Source: Pirellulales bacterium (lineage in GTDB: Bacteria > Planctomycetota > Planctomycetia > Pirellulales > Lacipirellulaceae). Taken from it: a DNA stretch of 64,000 nt. Location of the stretch: contig JAKVCC010000018.1 of assembly GCA_022448265.1 (NCBI GenBank), positions 32,060 through 96,059 on the forward strand, given 5' to 3'. Below the pieces are notes generated by a model. That model made no database searches. It was not told the DNA's origin and worked only from the letters and a program-made list of their open reading frames with translations. Of the stretch, positions 10,378-18,793 are shown in pieces. The position numbers and the translations under genes were made by a program. How positions within the stretch are numbered: position 1 is the first letter of the stretch; each line of letters opens with the position of its first letter.

Positions 10378-11190
10378 ATGAGTCACTATCTCAATATCTT
10401 TTTGAATGCCGTGTTCATCGAGAATCTGGCGTTGGCATTTTTCCTTGGGATGTGCACATTTTTGGCCGTCTCGAAGAACGTGAAAACGGCCGTGGGTCTT
10501 GGTTTGGCGGTGATTCTTATCATGGGAGTGACGATACCGGCAAATAATTTGCTACTCCAACATCTTCTCAAAGAAGGGGCGCTGGCAACCTGGTTGGGTG
10601 GAGATCTCGCGACAGTGAATCTGGAGTTTCTGTCCCTGATCACGTTCATTGGTACGATTGCCGCGATGGTCCAGATCTTGGAAATGGCCCTGGACCGGTT
10701 TTTCCCGCGTCTCTACAACGCGCTGGGAGTCTTTTTGCCATTGATTACCGTCAATTGCGCCATCCTGGGCGGCTCGCTATTCATGCAGGAGCGCGACTAT
10801 GGTTTTTATGAAAGTGTCGTCTATGGGTTAGGATCTGGGTTCGGCTGGGCGTTGGCGATCGCCTGTCTTGCGGGAATTCGAGAAAAGTTGAAATACAGTG
10901 ACGTGCCCGATGGCCTCAAGGGTCTGGGAATTACGTTTATGACTGTGGGCCTGATGGCCATGGCCTTTATGTGTTTTGGGGGAATTGATCTTTCAGAAAA
11001 CCGAGTCGAGTCGGGCGCAGTCGCCGAAGCCGGCCCACTGGCATCAGCGACTATGGGCTCGTCGGAGGAATCTGGGACTTCAAGAAATGCGGTGTCTCCT
11101 GGAGACGGGCAGCCACTTGCCAATCGGACGTCCCCCATGCTGCCCTCGAAGGGCGGGGCAGAAACTCTAGCCAAACCAGGTAAAAAGTAG
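10378..11190 (+). CDS. nqrE: Na+-NQR subunit E with a long C-terminal tail
   Basis: 270 residues, against about 200 for the family. Residues 1-205 are a standard NqrE with six membrane segments and the iron-centre cysteines Cys26 (GMCTFLA) and Cys127 (VNCAILGG). The core ends in the usual FGGIDL at residues 200-205. Residues 206-270 are an added polar tail rich in Ser, Gly, Ala, Pro and Glu (for example [20 protein letters not shown]) with no recognised domain. It stays in frame and stops 2 bases before nqrF. There is no sign of frameshift within the core. The tail may be a disordered extension; its side of the membrane depends on NqrE topology. Confidence 0.94.
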   Translation: MSHYLNIFLNAVFIENLALAFFLGMCTFLAVSKNVKTAVGLGLAVILIMGVTIPANNLLLQHLLKEGALATWLGGDLATVNLEFLSLITFIGTIAAMVQILEMALDRFFPRLYNALGVFLPLITVNCAILGGSLFMQERDYGFYESVVYGLGSGFGWALAIACLAGIREKLKYSDVPDGLKGLGITFMTVGLMAMAFMCFGGIDLSENRVESGAVAEAGPLASATMGSSEESGTSRNAVSPGDGQPLANRTSPMLPSKGGAETLAKPGKK

Positions 11191-11192
11191 CC

Positions 11193-12419
11193 ATGGAAGC
11201 TCTTACAATATTCTTCGGCGTTTCCATGTTTACGGCAGTCGTCTTGGCGATGGTTGTCATTATTTTGTTTGCCAAGTCACAGTTGGTGGCGAGCGGTAAA
11301 ATAAAAATTGAAATCAACGAACAAAAAACGATTACTGTTCCGGCTGGAGGCAAACTGCTGGGGGCTCTGGCAGATGCTGGGGTTTTTGTGTCCTCTGCGT
11401 GCGGAGGAGGTGGGACGTGCGCGCAGTGTGAGGTGAAGGTCCTTGCGGGTGGTGGGGATATTCTTCCTACCGAGAAATCGCATATCAACAATAAAGAAGC
11501 TCGCGAAGGCTGTCGGCTCTCCTGCCAAGTGGCGGTGAAGCAAGACATGCGCATTGAAGTGCCTCCCGAAGCCTTTGAGACCAAACAGTGGCAATGCAAG
11601 GTCCGTTCGAACAGAAATGTCGCAACATTTATCAAAGAACTTGTCCTCGAACTTCCTGCAGGCGAGGAAGTGGGATTCAAATCCGGCGGCTACATTCAGA
11701 TTGAGTGCCCCCCGCACCAGATCGCCTACAAAGATTTCGACATTGACCCGGAGTATCACGGCGACTGGGATAAGTTTGATGTGTGGCGCTATGTCTCCAT
11801 AGTCGATGAACCGGTTATCCGCGCATACTCGATGGCGAATTTTCCGGGTGAGAAGGGTGTTATTATGCTCAATGTGCGCGTGGCTAGCCCTCCCCCGCGG
11901 CTGCCCGATGTGCCGCCAGGTAAAATGTCGTCGTACATGTTTAGCCTCAAGCCTGGGGACGATGCCACCATTTCCGGCCCCTACGGTGATTTTTTCATCA
12001 AGGACACGGACGCGGAAATGGTTTACATCGGCGGCGGGGCCGGTATGGCCCCGCTACGCAGCCACATTTACGAATTATTTAAGAACCTTCAGACCGACCG
12101 GAAGGTTACCTATTGGTACGGCGGTCGTAGCTTGCGCGAACTGTTTTACATTGAAGAATTCCGAGAAATCGAAAAAGAGTTTCCTAATTTCAAGTTCAAC
12201 ATTGCTCTTTCCGATCCGCAGCCCGAAGACAATTGGGACGGCTATACCGGATTTATTCATCAGGTTCTGCACGATAATTACCTCCGGGATCATCCAGCGC
12301 CGGAAGATGTCGAGTACTACATTTGTGGCCCGCCAATGATGAATGCTGCCGTTTTCAAAATGCTCGACGATCTAGGCGTCGAAAAGGAAAACATCGCGTA
12401 TGACGACTTCGGCGGCTAA
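11193..12419 (+). CDS. nqrF: Na+-NQR subunit F, NADH dehydrogenase
   Basis: 408 residues. It takes electrons from NADH. There is one N-terminal transmembrane helix (residues 3-27), then a 2Fe-2S ferredoxin domain with cysteines 70, 76, 79 and 111 ([12 protein letters not shown] and LSCQVAV), then a ferredoxin-NADP reductase-like domain. FAD is bound by RAYSMAN and NADH by [11 protein letters not shown] and [10 protein letters not shown]. The start lies 2 bases after nqrE, and the end overlaps the next gene by 20 bases, so the maturation gene is translated as part of the same operon. Confidence 0.97.
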   Translation: MEALTIFFGVSMFTAVVLAMVVIILFAKSQLVASGKIKIEINEQKTITVPAGGKLLGALADAGVFVSSACGGGGTCAQCEVKVLAGGGDILPTEKSHINNKEAREGCRLSCQVAVKQDMRIEVPPEAFETKQWQCKVRSNRNVATFIKELVLELPAGEEVGFKSGGYIQIECPPHQIAYKDFDIDPEYHGDWDKFDVWRYVSIVDEPVIRAYSMANFPGEKGVIMLNVRVASPPPRLPDVPPGKMSSYMFSLKPGDDATISGPYGDFFIKDTDAEMVYIGGGAGMAPLRSHIYELFKNLQTDRKVTYWYGGRSLRELFYIEEFREIEKEFPNFKFNIALSDPQPEDNWDGYTGFIHQVLHDNYLRDHPAPEDVEYYICGPPMMNAAVFKMLDDLGVEKENIAYDDFGG

Positions 12420-13767
12420 GCCGGCAGGCGGGTTCGTCTGGATCGGGCTCGCATTTTCAATTGGGGTCGCCACGTCGGGGCTGTCGGTTGCCTGCGGGAT
12501 GGAGGCGGGGATTGTCTCCTTTTTCGGGCCTACGATGGGCACGCGCTATCGGGTGAGTTTGGCCGTGCAAGCCGCGAATTTGGACATGCCCGAATCCACC
12601 GGCCCACTTCAAAAAATGGGCCAGCCATCGATCCAATCACGTGTCCAACCATTGGTGGAGGGGCTACTTGCCGAAATCGAAGGCCAAATGTCGACATACG
12701 ATCCCGAGTCGGAACTGTCGCAATTCAATCGATCCGAGTCGACCGAATGGTTCACGGTTTCGGCGGGCACGGCCCATTGTGTGGCCTACGCGCTGGAGAT
12801 TGCGGAAAAAACGGCTGGCGCATTCGATCCCACGGTGGGCCCGATCGTGAATCTTTGGGGATTTGGACCGCATACACGTCCGAGGGAGCCGCCCGCCGAT
12901 GAGACGATTGTACAGGCGCTGGATCGGATTGGTCATCAATACGTCGCCGTCCGCGCCCATCCACCTGCGCTCCGGAAAATGCGGCCGACAGTGAATCTTG
13001 ATCTTTCGGCAATCGCGAAGGGCTTTGCAGTTGACCAGGTGTCGACGCTGCTCAAGGCGCAGGGATTCCGAGCGGCAATGGTTGAAATTGGCGGCGAGGT
13101 AAGAACTTCGGGAACCAAGCAGGGTAGCGCGCCCTGGCGAATCGCTATCCAAAAACCGGCGACTGGGGCTGGGGAGTTTCAAGAGATTCTCGACCTTACT
13201 AGTGCCGCAATAGCAACCTCAGGCGATTATCAAAATTATTATGAGTACGATGGGGTGCGCTATTCACACACGATTGATCCGCAGACTGGCCGACCTGTCC
13301 AGCACCAGTTGGCCGTTGTTTCGGTGCAGGCCGACACCTGCATGGAATCCGATGCCCTGGCGACAGCCCTGTTGGTGATGGGTGAGCAGCGCGGTTATGA
13401 TTGGTGCGTTCGACAGGACGTAGCTGCACTATTTCAAACCCGCCAAGAGGACAAAATTGTTTCGGTGGCGACACCTCGTTTCGAGCAACTGCACCGCGCC
13501 CCACTGCGAGAACCAAGAAAGCAAGAATCCATGATTTGGCAGACCTTTCTCCTAGCCGGCGCCGTATTTCTTGTGGCCATACTGGGGATGGCGGTCGGCG
13601 TTATCGTGAGTCATCGCCGGCTCAAGGGGACCTGTGGCGGCCTAGCAAATCTGCGCGACAAACAAGGCAATCCTGTGTGTGACGCATGCACTGACCCTGC
13701 GCCCGATTGTGATGGGGTTGGTTCGAAAGCCTCAGCCAATTTCTCATCGCAGGACGGTCCCTATTGA
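12400..13767 (+). CDS. apbE: ApbE FMN transferase fused to NqrM maturation factor
   Basis: 455 residues. Residues 1-360 are a flavin transferase of the ApbE family, which attaches FMN to the Thr of the SGAT/TGAT motifs of NqrB and NqrC outside the cytoplasm. It has a hydrophobic leader that may end in a lipobox (LSVAC), then [45 protein letters not shown] and [10 protein letters not shown]. From Met378 the protein becomes a complete NqrM (former DUF539): one membrane helix, then the cysteine motif CGGL and [12 protein letters not shown], which in NqrM is needed for iron delivery to the NqrD/E centre. These are normally two genes. No good ribosome site precedes Met378 (13531), so a real fusion is favoured. 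The ATG at 12400 lies inside nqrF. Confidence 0.93.
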   Translation: MTTSAAKPAGGFVWIGLAFSIGVATSGLSVACGMEAGIVSFFGPTMGTRYRVSLAVQAANLDMPESTGPLQKMGQPSIQSRVQPLVEGLLAEIEGQMSTYDPESELSQFNRSESTEWFTVSAGTAHCVAYALEIAEKTAGAFDPTVGPIVNLWGFGPHTRPREPPADETIVQALDRIGHQYVAVRAHPPALRKMRPTVNLDLSAIAKGFAVDQVSTLLKAQGFRAAMVEIGGEVRTSGTKQGSAPWRIAIQKPATGAGEFQEILDLTSAAIATSGDYQNYYEYDGVRYSHTIDPQTGRPVQHQLAVVSVQADTCMESDALATALLVMGEQRGYDWCVRQDVAALFQTRQEDKIVSVATPRFEQLHRAPLREPRKQESMIWQTFLLAGAVFLVAILGMAVGVIVSHRRLKGTCGGLANLRDKQGNPVCDACTDPAPDCDGVGSKASANFSSQDGPY

Positions 13768-13875
13768 AGAACGATTGGCGCCCAATTAAGCTGGTTTGAT
13801 GGGTTGGCTAATCGTTTACAGCTGCGTAAGTGAGGTTTCTGCTTCCGAGTTTTTTGCAGCTGGTGAAGTTGGTGC

Positions 13876-13909
13876 TGCTCGCGCTTATGCGAGCATGGCA
13901 TTGTTTTTT
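13876..13909 (+). terminator. possible terminator after the nqr operon
   Basis: A 7-bp perfect stem TGCTCGC/GCGAGCA with a 6-base loop (13876-13895) is followed, after 8 bases, by a run of six T (13904-13909). The gap before the T run makes it weaker than a standard intrinsic terminator. Confidence 0.35.
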
Positions 13910-14024
13910 AATGATCTGCAGATTAGGTGTCCGTTCGTTTTCTAGTGAGGGTGGGTGCGGGCTGCGGCAGACGAAGCTCTGACACTTTAGTACTGATTTG
14001 CGTTTTTTATATTTTCTCTGACTC

Positions 14025-14444
14025 ATGCCTTCTGTTTCTGACCTACTGAAACTGCAGCAGCGAGTTGCCGCAGAAGTTGGCGTTTCCGTTGCCGAGCGAC
14101 ATATTTTTTTGTGCTGTGACCAGACGAAGCCGAAGTGTTGCGAACGCGAGCGATCCCTGGTGGCTTGGGATTATCTCAAGCGGCGGCTGAAAGAACTGGG
14201 GCTGAGTGAGCAAGGCGGCATCTTGCGGAGCAAAGCCAATTGTTTGCGGGTGTGTCAGGGCGGCCCCATCGCGGTTGTCTATCCGGAGGGGGCCTGGTAC
14301 GGCGGGTGTGATCCCGAGGTGCTCGAACAGATTATCCAGGAACATTTGTTGTTGGGGCAGCCGGTTGAGCGGTATTTAATTTCGCAGCGGCAACTGGCAG
14401 GCTCCACCAGCGCAGACAAAAACAGTGGTGGGAAACCTCTCTGA
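14025..14444 (+). CDS. (2Fe-2S) thioredoxin-like ferredoxin
   Basis: 139 residues. Matches the small thioredoxin-fold 2Fe-2S ferredoxin family: [12 protein letters not shown] at residues 28-39, then [18 protein letters not shown] at 72-89, giving Cys30/31, Cys38/39, Cys73 and Cys77 as candidate ligands. Soluble, presumably cytoplasmic electron carrier; partner unknown. It lies 257 bases after the nqr operon on the same strand and may be transcribed separately. It ends in a polar tail of about 20 residues. A good intrinsic terminator follows at 14509. Confidence 0.88.
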   Translation: MPSVSDLLKLQQRVAAEVGVSVAERHIFLCCDQTKPKCCERERSLVAWDYLKRRLKELGLSEQGGILRSKANCLRVCQGGPIAVVYPEGAWYGGCDPEVLEQIIQEHLLLGQPVERYLISQRQLAGSTSADKNSGGKPL

Positions 14445-14508
14445 AATAGCAGGTCTACCGTTTTTCTCTAGTTTTTGCTTGACAGAATCGAAGCACTTCT
14501 TAAACTGG

Positions 14509-14529
14509 GGCGATTGGGTCGCCATTTTT
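14509..14529 (+). terminator. intrinsic terminator after the ferredoxin gene
   Basis: The stem GGCGA/TCGCC with loop TTGGG (14509-14523) is followed by ATTTTT. It sits 65 bases after the ferredoxin stop and on the same strand. GCCATTTTTGGC just overlapping it could form an alternative small hairpin. Confidence 0.55.
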
Positions 14530-14645
14530 GGCGGGTTGGTTGTTACGGTTGCGGCCCGATCGGCGGCGATCACGCCGTGAGAGTCGTCCCGTAATGGTGT
14601 ATTTCCAGCTGGCGACTGATATTTCGGATTAAGTTTAGAATTCTA

Positions 14646-14738
14646 GGTAGTGCTAATAGAAGCGACTTTCAAAATCTTTCCCCCGGGGTGACCAAGTTGG
14701 GTTGCCGTTTGGAGAAGGTTTTGGAGGTCGCTTTTTTT
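14646..14738 (+). ncRNA. candidate small RNA, unit A of three tandem units
   Basis: Starts with the box GGTAGTGCTAATAG (14646-14659), then the arm AGCGACTTTCAAAATC (14661-14676). It pairs, allowing G-U, with GGTTTTGGAGGTCGCT (14717-14732), directly followed by seven T (14732-14738). About 40 bases between the arms contain CCCCGGGG. A TAGAAT box at 14636-14641 could be a -10 element placing the RNA start near the box. The layout is that of a short structured RNA ending in its own terminator. No match to a known RNA family is recognised. Confidence 0.5.
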
Positions 14739-14862
14739 CGTTTTTGTACTTGTTTTCTGCAGTTATTGATCCACGAGTGGGCTGTGCAACGTTTGTTACG
14801 GCCAACTCGCCTAATTTCACCAGGTCAAGATCTAAACAGATAAATCCCGCTCGAATTTTTAC

Positions 14863-14955
14863 GGTAACGCCAATAAAAGCGACGTCCAAAATCATCATCT
14901 AGTGTCGGCTCCACTCGGGGCTGCTGCCTAGACGGATTTTGGAGGTCGTTTTTTT
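14863..14955 (+). ncRNA. candidate small RNA, unit B of three tandem units
   Basis: Starts with GGTAACGCCAATAA (14863-14876), matching the box of unit A. The arm GCGACGTCCAAAATC (14879-14893) pairs with GATTTTGGAGGTCGT (14935-14949) with one mismatch and a terminal G-U, followed by seven T (14949-14955). Inside, TCTAG/CTAGA forms a second stem and GGCTCC-ACTC-GGGGCT a third. The outer arms are nearly identical to unit A while the loop differs, so the outer stem looks like the conserved part. Confidence 0.5.
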
Positions 14956-14991
14956 ATTTTCTGTCTGCTGAAAAAAGAGCGATTCCTTTTA

Positions 14992-15094
14992 GGCAACGCT
15001 AATTCACTAGTCCGCTAGACGGCGCTTTCAATCTTTCTGCTTTGGCACCCTTTGAGGTGCTGGGGGCCGAGGATTTCTGAGCGTCGTTTTTTTT
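14992..15094 (+). ncRNA. candidate small RNA, unit C of three tandem units
   Basis: Starts with GGCAACGCTAATTC (14992-15005), again the shared box. A diverged outer stem follows: CGGCGCT (15020-15026) pairs with AGCGTCG (15080-15086), AATC with GATT, and eight T run from 15087 to 15094. An inner hairpin GGCACC/GGTGCT with a 6-base loop (15044-15061) is perfect allowing one G-U. Sequence changes in the outer stem relative to A and B keep pairing on both sides, which suggests that the fold matters. Confidence 0.45.
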
Positions 15095-15179
15095 GTGGGC
15101 ATACATGTTTTTTGAGATTGGGTTTTGTGCAATTAGCGGCAAGGAGGCCGGTAGAGATCGTGTGAGGAAGGGTCGTTGT

Positions 15180-15205
15180 CAAGCACCTAGGTGCTTGTTT
15201 TGTTA
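15180..15205 (+). terminator. perfect palindrome with T-rich tail
   Basis: CAAGCACCTAGGTGCTTG (15180-15197) is a perfect 18-base palindrome followed by TTTTGTT. It can act as an intrinsic terminator closing the array of hairpin units; an operator-like protein site is an alternative reading. Confidence 0.5.
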
Positions 15206-15751
15206 GTCAAGGGGCGGAGCAGATTGGTTTCTTTCTTTGGTGCTACTGACGATGGCGTTGGAGAAGAACCAATGATTAGAAAAGAGGGCAGATTGGTCGT
15301 TTTTAGTAGTTGCCGGGCTGGAGTAGTTGCTGTCAACGATACCTCGTCTTTCGCTGTCTGCTCACGCGATGTTGGCTCTCCGGTAATTTCTTCGTTGGAT
15401 CAGGATTTTGCTCAGCGGGGCGCGGCCTCCCATGCGATGACGACCTTTGGAGTTGTGCTGAGTTTCTCAATCCCAAGCTTGGTTTTTTCTTCCGCAGAGC
15501 GTGGCTTATCTGCTCTGAAACGCGAAAGCAGGGCATGGGGATACGCAAATCAGGGGCATCGGGATTGGGAAGGCATCGCACATGCGTTGTGGGTCGAGGT
15601 GGGTGATCAGCCCTGGTCTGGCAGCAAATCGCTTCCAGGCAGAGAACCCCAATGGCGTGAACGTACTGGGAATGGTGGCCTTCGCGTGGAGCTGTTGGGC
15701 CGTGCCGAAGCCTGGAATCTTGAGGACAGGCTGCGCAAGAATCCGGGCTGA
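15191..15751 (+). CDS. doubtful open frame, unknown
   Basis: 186 codons from a GTG that lies inside the palindrome at 15180-15197. No signal peptide, domain or ribosome site is visible, and other frames over the same bases are also open for about 100 codons. It is included only because it is the longest frame in the 1.4-kb gap. More likely non-coding or a decayed gene. Confidence 0.12.
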   Translation: MLVLLVKGRSRLVSFFGATDDGVGEEPMIRKEGRLVVFSSCRAGVVAVNDTSSFAVCSRDVGSPVISSLDQDFAQRGAASHAMTTFGVVLSFSIPSLVFSSAERGLSALKRESRAWGYANQGHRDWEGIAHALWVEVGDQPWSGSKSLPGREPQWRERTGNGGLRVELLGRAEAWNLEDRLRKNPG

Positions 15752-15958
15752 TGCCCTATTGGAGGCGGTACAGGGACACAGGAGTTTTTGAATGGTTTCT
15801 TGCTAAGTAAAACGTTGCCAAATGAGTGGAGGCAACACAAACGGATGTCGAGACTGGGGTGCTGAAGAGCAGCCCCCGATTTGCCAGCTCTGTGCTGTGG
15901 TTATACGCATGAGTTTAACACTATTTGTGGGCTACTAGAGAATTTTGGAGAGGAACTA

Positions 15959-16801
15959 ATGATGCGGCTATCAAATAGACGGCGTCCAAATGGATTAGCC
16001 GTGGCCCTGGCAATCGCCACGATCTGGCTATGGCAGAGTTGGGCCATTTTTCCAGCCCAGGCGGGGTTCGTCAGCTTTAACGGCATGACGCAGTCCGGCC
16101 AGGGGCCGAGTGATCCGCCCACTCCTTTTGGGGCGCCTACCATTGCAGGTAATTCATTGATCTTCGTGGGTCCGAGTGCTTTTGCTGCTACGTCAGCCAA
16201 TGGTGATTTTGACATCATGGATAGTTTCACGGATGGCCGCATTTCGTTTTCTGTCGAGGCAGATGACGACACTTGGATTACCGGGATGCGGTTCAAAGAT
16301 GTTGGATTGCGCAACCTGCTGGAAATACTTCCTGGCTCGGGAACGGCAGCTACGAGGGTGCGCGTGATAGCGTTGGGAAGTATTTCTGTGACAGAACTGG
16401 ACCATGGTAACACCCCGCTGACTGCAGCCGCAGCTCAACCCATGGATATTGGTTTTGATCTTAGCTGGAATTTCGACACGAATCCTGAAGTTGCTCTTTG
16501 GACTGGCATGGACGAGCGCGATATCGAAGATGAGCTGAATGCCCGTGGCGTTGCATTTGATAACGGTGCTACTGCGTTCGACTTCTTTATGAACAACCAA
16601 TTGCTTGCTATTAGCGAGCAGGACACGTTTGCCTTCATAGACAAAAAGCGTGTTGATTTTGAGGTCTATACGGATATGATTGTGCCCGAGCCAGGCACAC
16701 TCCTGTTCGGTTGGATGGCAGCATTTGCCGTAGCGACCGGACGATTTCGGGTTCAAGTTGGCGAACCAAGAAAGATACAAGACCCGGCGGTCCGGGCTTG
16801 A
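15959..16801 (+). CDS. exported PEP-CTERM-like protein, hypothetical
   Basis: 280 residues from the ATG at 15959, chosen because GGAGAGGAA precedes it; the frame is open further upstream without support. A Sec-type signal peptide with an Arg-rich n-region (RLSNRRRPNG) and a hydrophobic core ends near PAQAG. The body is acidic and beta-rich. Near the C-terminus VPEPGTLLFGWMAAFAVATGRFR has the Pro-Glu-Pro motif, a hydrophobic stretch and basic residues of a PEP-CTERM sorting signal, although about 20 further residues follow, which is longer than usual. Such proteins are anchored or released by an exosortase. Function unknown. Confidence 0.75.
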   Translation: MMRLSNRRRPNGLAVALAIATIWLWQSWAIFPAQAGFVSFNGMTQSGQGPSDPPTPFGAPTIAGNSLIFVGPSAFAATSANGDFDIMDSFTDGRISFSVEADDDTWITGMRFKDVGLRNLLEILPGSGTAATRVRVIALGSISVTELDHGNTPLTAAAAQPMDIGFDLSWNFDTNPEVALWTGMDERDIEDELNARGVAFDNGATAFDFFMNNQLLAISEQDTFAFIDKKRVDFEVYTDMIVPEPGTLLFGWMAAFAVATGRFRVQVGEPRKIQDPAVRA

Positions 16802-17005
16802 GCGAGGAAGTGTGTGGTGGTGGCCCAGAGGCCGTAACTCCTTTGTGAGCTGTAGTTTGTGGGCAGAATGTGGCGCGGGGGTGTAATCTAGCAGGGTCGC
16901 CCTCCGGAAATTAGATCAGTGTTCAGCCGGCCTTCCTCTTGCGATTTGCTTCGCAGGGAACTGCCAACAGGAAAGCGGGCTGGCTCTCCCTCCGAAACTA
17001 GTCGC

Positions 17006-18733
17006 ATGACCAACCAAGAGATTTCCGCAGTGTTTGGGCGGATTGCCGATATGTTGGAGTTTCAAGGGGCAAATCCATTTCGAATTCGCGCGTATCGCAA
17101 TGGCGCTCGCAGAATTGCCGATCTGCGCGAGTCGCTCGCAACGATTGTCTCCGAGCCGTCACGGAGTCTTACGGATATCGAGGGGATCGGTAAGGATCTT
17201 GCCTCGAAGATTGTTATGCTCCTGGAGAGCGGCAGTTTTCCGATGCTTGATGAGCTATTGGCCGAAATCCGGCCGACGACTCTGGCACTTCTTCGCGTGC
17301 CCGGTTTGGGGCCCAAGAAGGCGGCCTTGTTACATCGCGAATTGGGTGTTGCTTCGCTCGACGATCTCCGCCGGGCCTGCGAATCCCAGCGCGTCCGAGT
17401 GCTGAAAGGTTTTGGCCCGAAGACTGAAGAGTCCATTATGCAAGGGCTGGACATTGCGGCGGCAGCCGAGCGCCGCACCCGTTGGGCCGATGCCGACCTG
17501 GTCGTAGCAGAACTACTTGCACATATGCGTGCGGTGGACGGTATCCGTCAGATGGAGATAGCGGGTAGTTACCGGCGCGGCTGCGAAACGGTTGGCGATC
17601 TCGACTTGTTGGTGGATGGGAGCGATTCGGCCAGCGTGATGGATCGCCTCGGCAGCATGCCTCAAGTTGCCCTAGTCATCGCCCGTGGCGATACAAAAAT
17701 GTCGGTGCGTCTTAATAGCGGAATGCAAATCGACCTGCGCGTGGTGCCTACCGAGTCGTTTGGAGCCGCCTTGCAGTATTTTACCGGTTCAAAAGATCAC
17801 AATGTCCTTGTGCGACGTCGGGCAAAGCAGCAGGGATTGAAAGTCAATGAATGGGGTGTTTTTCGCATTGAGCCAGACGGCAAAGAATCCTATCTGGCCG
17901 GTCGTAACGAGGAAGAAGTGTACGCCGCAGTGGGCCTGCCTTGTTTTGCCCCGCCGCTGCGCGAAGCGCGTCAAGAATTCGAGTGGGCTAAAACAGATGC
18001 AATTCCCGAGTTGGTGCAACTGGCAGACATTCGCGGCGACTTGCACATGCACACAACGGCTACTGACGGAAAGTCCTCGCTGCGAGAGATGGTTGACGCT
18101 GCCCGCGCGCGCGGTCTGGAATATATCGCGATTACCGATCATTCACAGCGTGTGTCTATGGCGCGCGGTCTAAATCCAACGCGACTGCGCGCGCAGTGGG
18201 TGGAAATTGAACGCATGCGCAAAGAGGTAGAAGATATTGCGATACTTAAAGGAATCGAGTGCGATATTTTGGAAAAGGGTGGTATGGATCTGCCCGACGA
18301 TGTACTTGCCGAGGCAGACTGGGTGGTGGCGAGCATTCACTACGGTCAGAAACAATCGGCAGAACAGATCACGGATCGGATTATGGGCGCTTTGGAGAAT
18401 CCGCATGTGCACATCATCGCACATCCCACGGGGCGACTTATCAATCGCCGCAATCCTTATGCTGTCGATATGAATCAGGTATTTCTTGCTGCGGCAAAGC
18501 ATGGCAAGTTTCTTGAACTCAATGCCAATCCGGCGCGGCTTGATTTACACGAGATTCATTGCGCGACCGCCCAGCAGCACGGCATCCCCATCGTTATTAG
18601 CACCGATGCACACAGCAGCGAGGGCCTGGATGTGATGCGCTACGGGATTCTCCAAGCCCAACGCGGCGGTTTAACACCTGCGGATGTTGCCAATACGATG
18701 CCTTGGCAGGAATTTTCCAAACGGCTTAGGTAG
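17006..18733 (+). CDS. polX: DNA polymerase/3'-5' exonuclease PolX
   Basis: 575 residues from the ATG at 17006, matching the family length; earlier in-frame codons would add an unlike leader. Domains in order: helix-hairpin-helix DNA-binding segments (about 55-150, with IEGIGKDLASKI and VPGLGPKKAALL), the pol-beta nucleotidyltransferase palm with GSYRRGCETVGDLDLLV at 187-203, and a C-terminal PHP domain starting at GDLHMHTTATDG (344-355) with ITDHS and a late STDAHSSEGL. It is a base-excision repair gap-filling polymerase with PHP-dependent 3'-5' exonuclease. Metal-binding His/Asp residues appear intact. Confidence 0.96.
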   Translation: MTNQEISAVFGRIADMLEFQGANPFRIRAYRNGARRIADLRESLATIVSEPSRSLTDIEGIGKDLASKIVMLLESGSFPMLDELLAEIRPTTLALLRVPGLGPKKAALLHRELGVASLDDLRRACESQRVRVLKGFGPKTEESIMQGLDIAAAAERRTRWADADLVVAELLAHMRAVDGIRQMEIAGSYRRGCETVGDLDLLVDGSDSASVMDRLGSMPQVALVIARGDTKMSVRLNSGMQIDLRVVPTESFGAALQYFTGSKDHNVLVRRRAKQQGLKVNEWGVFRIEPDGKESYLAGRNEEEVYAAVGLPCFAPPLREARQEFEWAKTDAIPELVQLADIRGDLHMHTTATDGKSSLREMVDAARARGLEYIAITDHSQRVSMARGLNPTRLRAQWVEIERMRKEVEDIAILKGIECDILEKGGMDLPDDVLAEADWVVASIHYGQKQSAEQITDRIMGALENPHVHIIAHPTGRLINRRNPYAVDMNQVFLAAAKHGKFLELNANPARLDLHEIHCATAQQHGIPIVISTDAHSSEGLDVMRYGILQAQRGGLTPADVANTMPWQEFSKRLR

Positions 18734-18793
18734 CGCGGCCGGCTGGGGAAGCGGAGTGAGCAGGGGCAGTTCCGGATGCCAGTGTGTGTTGTC

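Larger units (their letters stand above)
14530..15958. other. 1.4-kb largely non-coding region with hairpin array
   Basis: Between the ferredoxin and the PEP-CTERM-like gene there is no convincing protein gene. The region is T-rich on the plus strand and holds three related hairpin-plus-T-run units (listed separately), then a perfect 18-bp palindrome followed by T-rich sequence. One 186-codon open frame (15191-15751) is doubtful. Confidence 0.6.

Noticed and set aside
14479-14505. TTGACA followed by TTAAAC as a sigma-70 promoter
   Set aside because: The -35 is perfect, but the -10 is weak and at 15-base spacing, and it would start RNA at the terminator hairpin; not called.
14646-15094. Integron attC sites
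   Set aside because: The units have inverted repeats but no GTTRRRY-type core, no cassettes between them and a T run at each 3' end, which fits terminators better.
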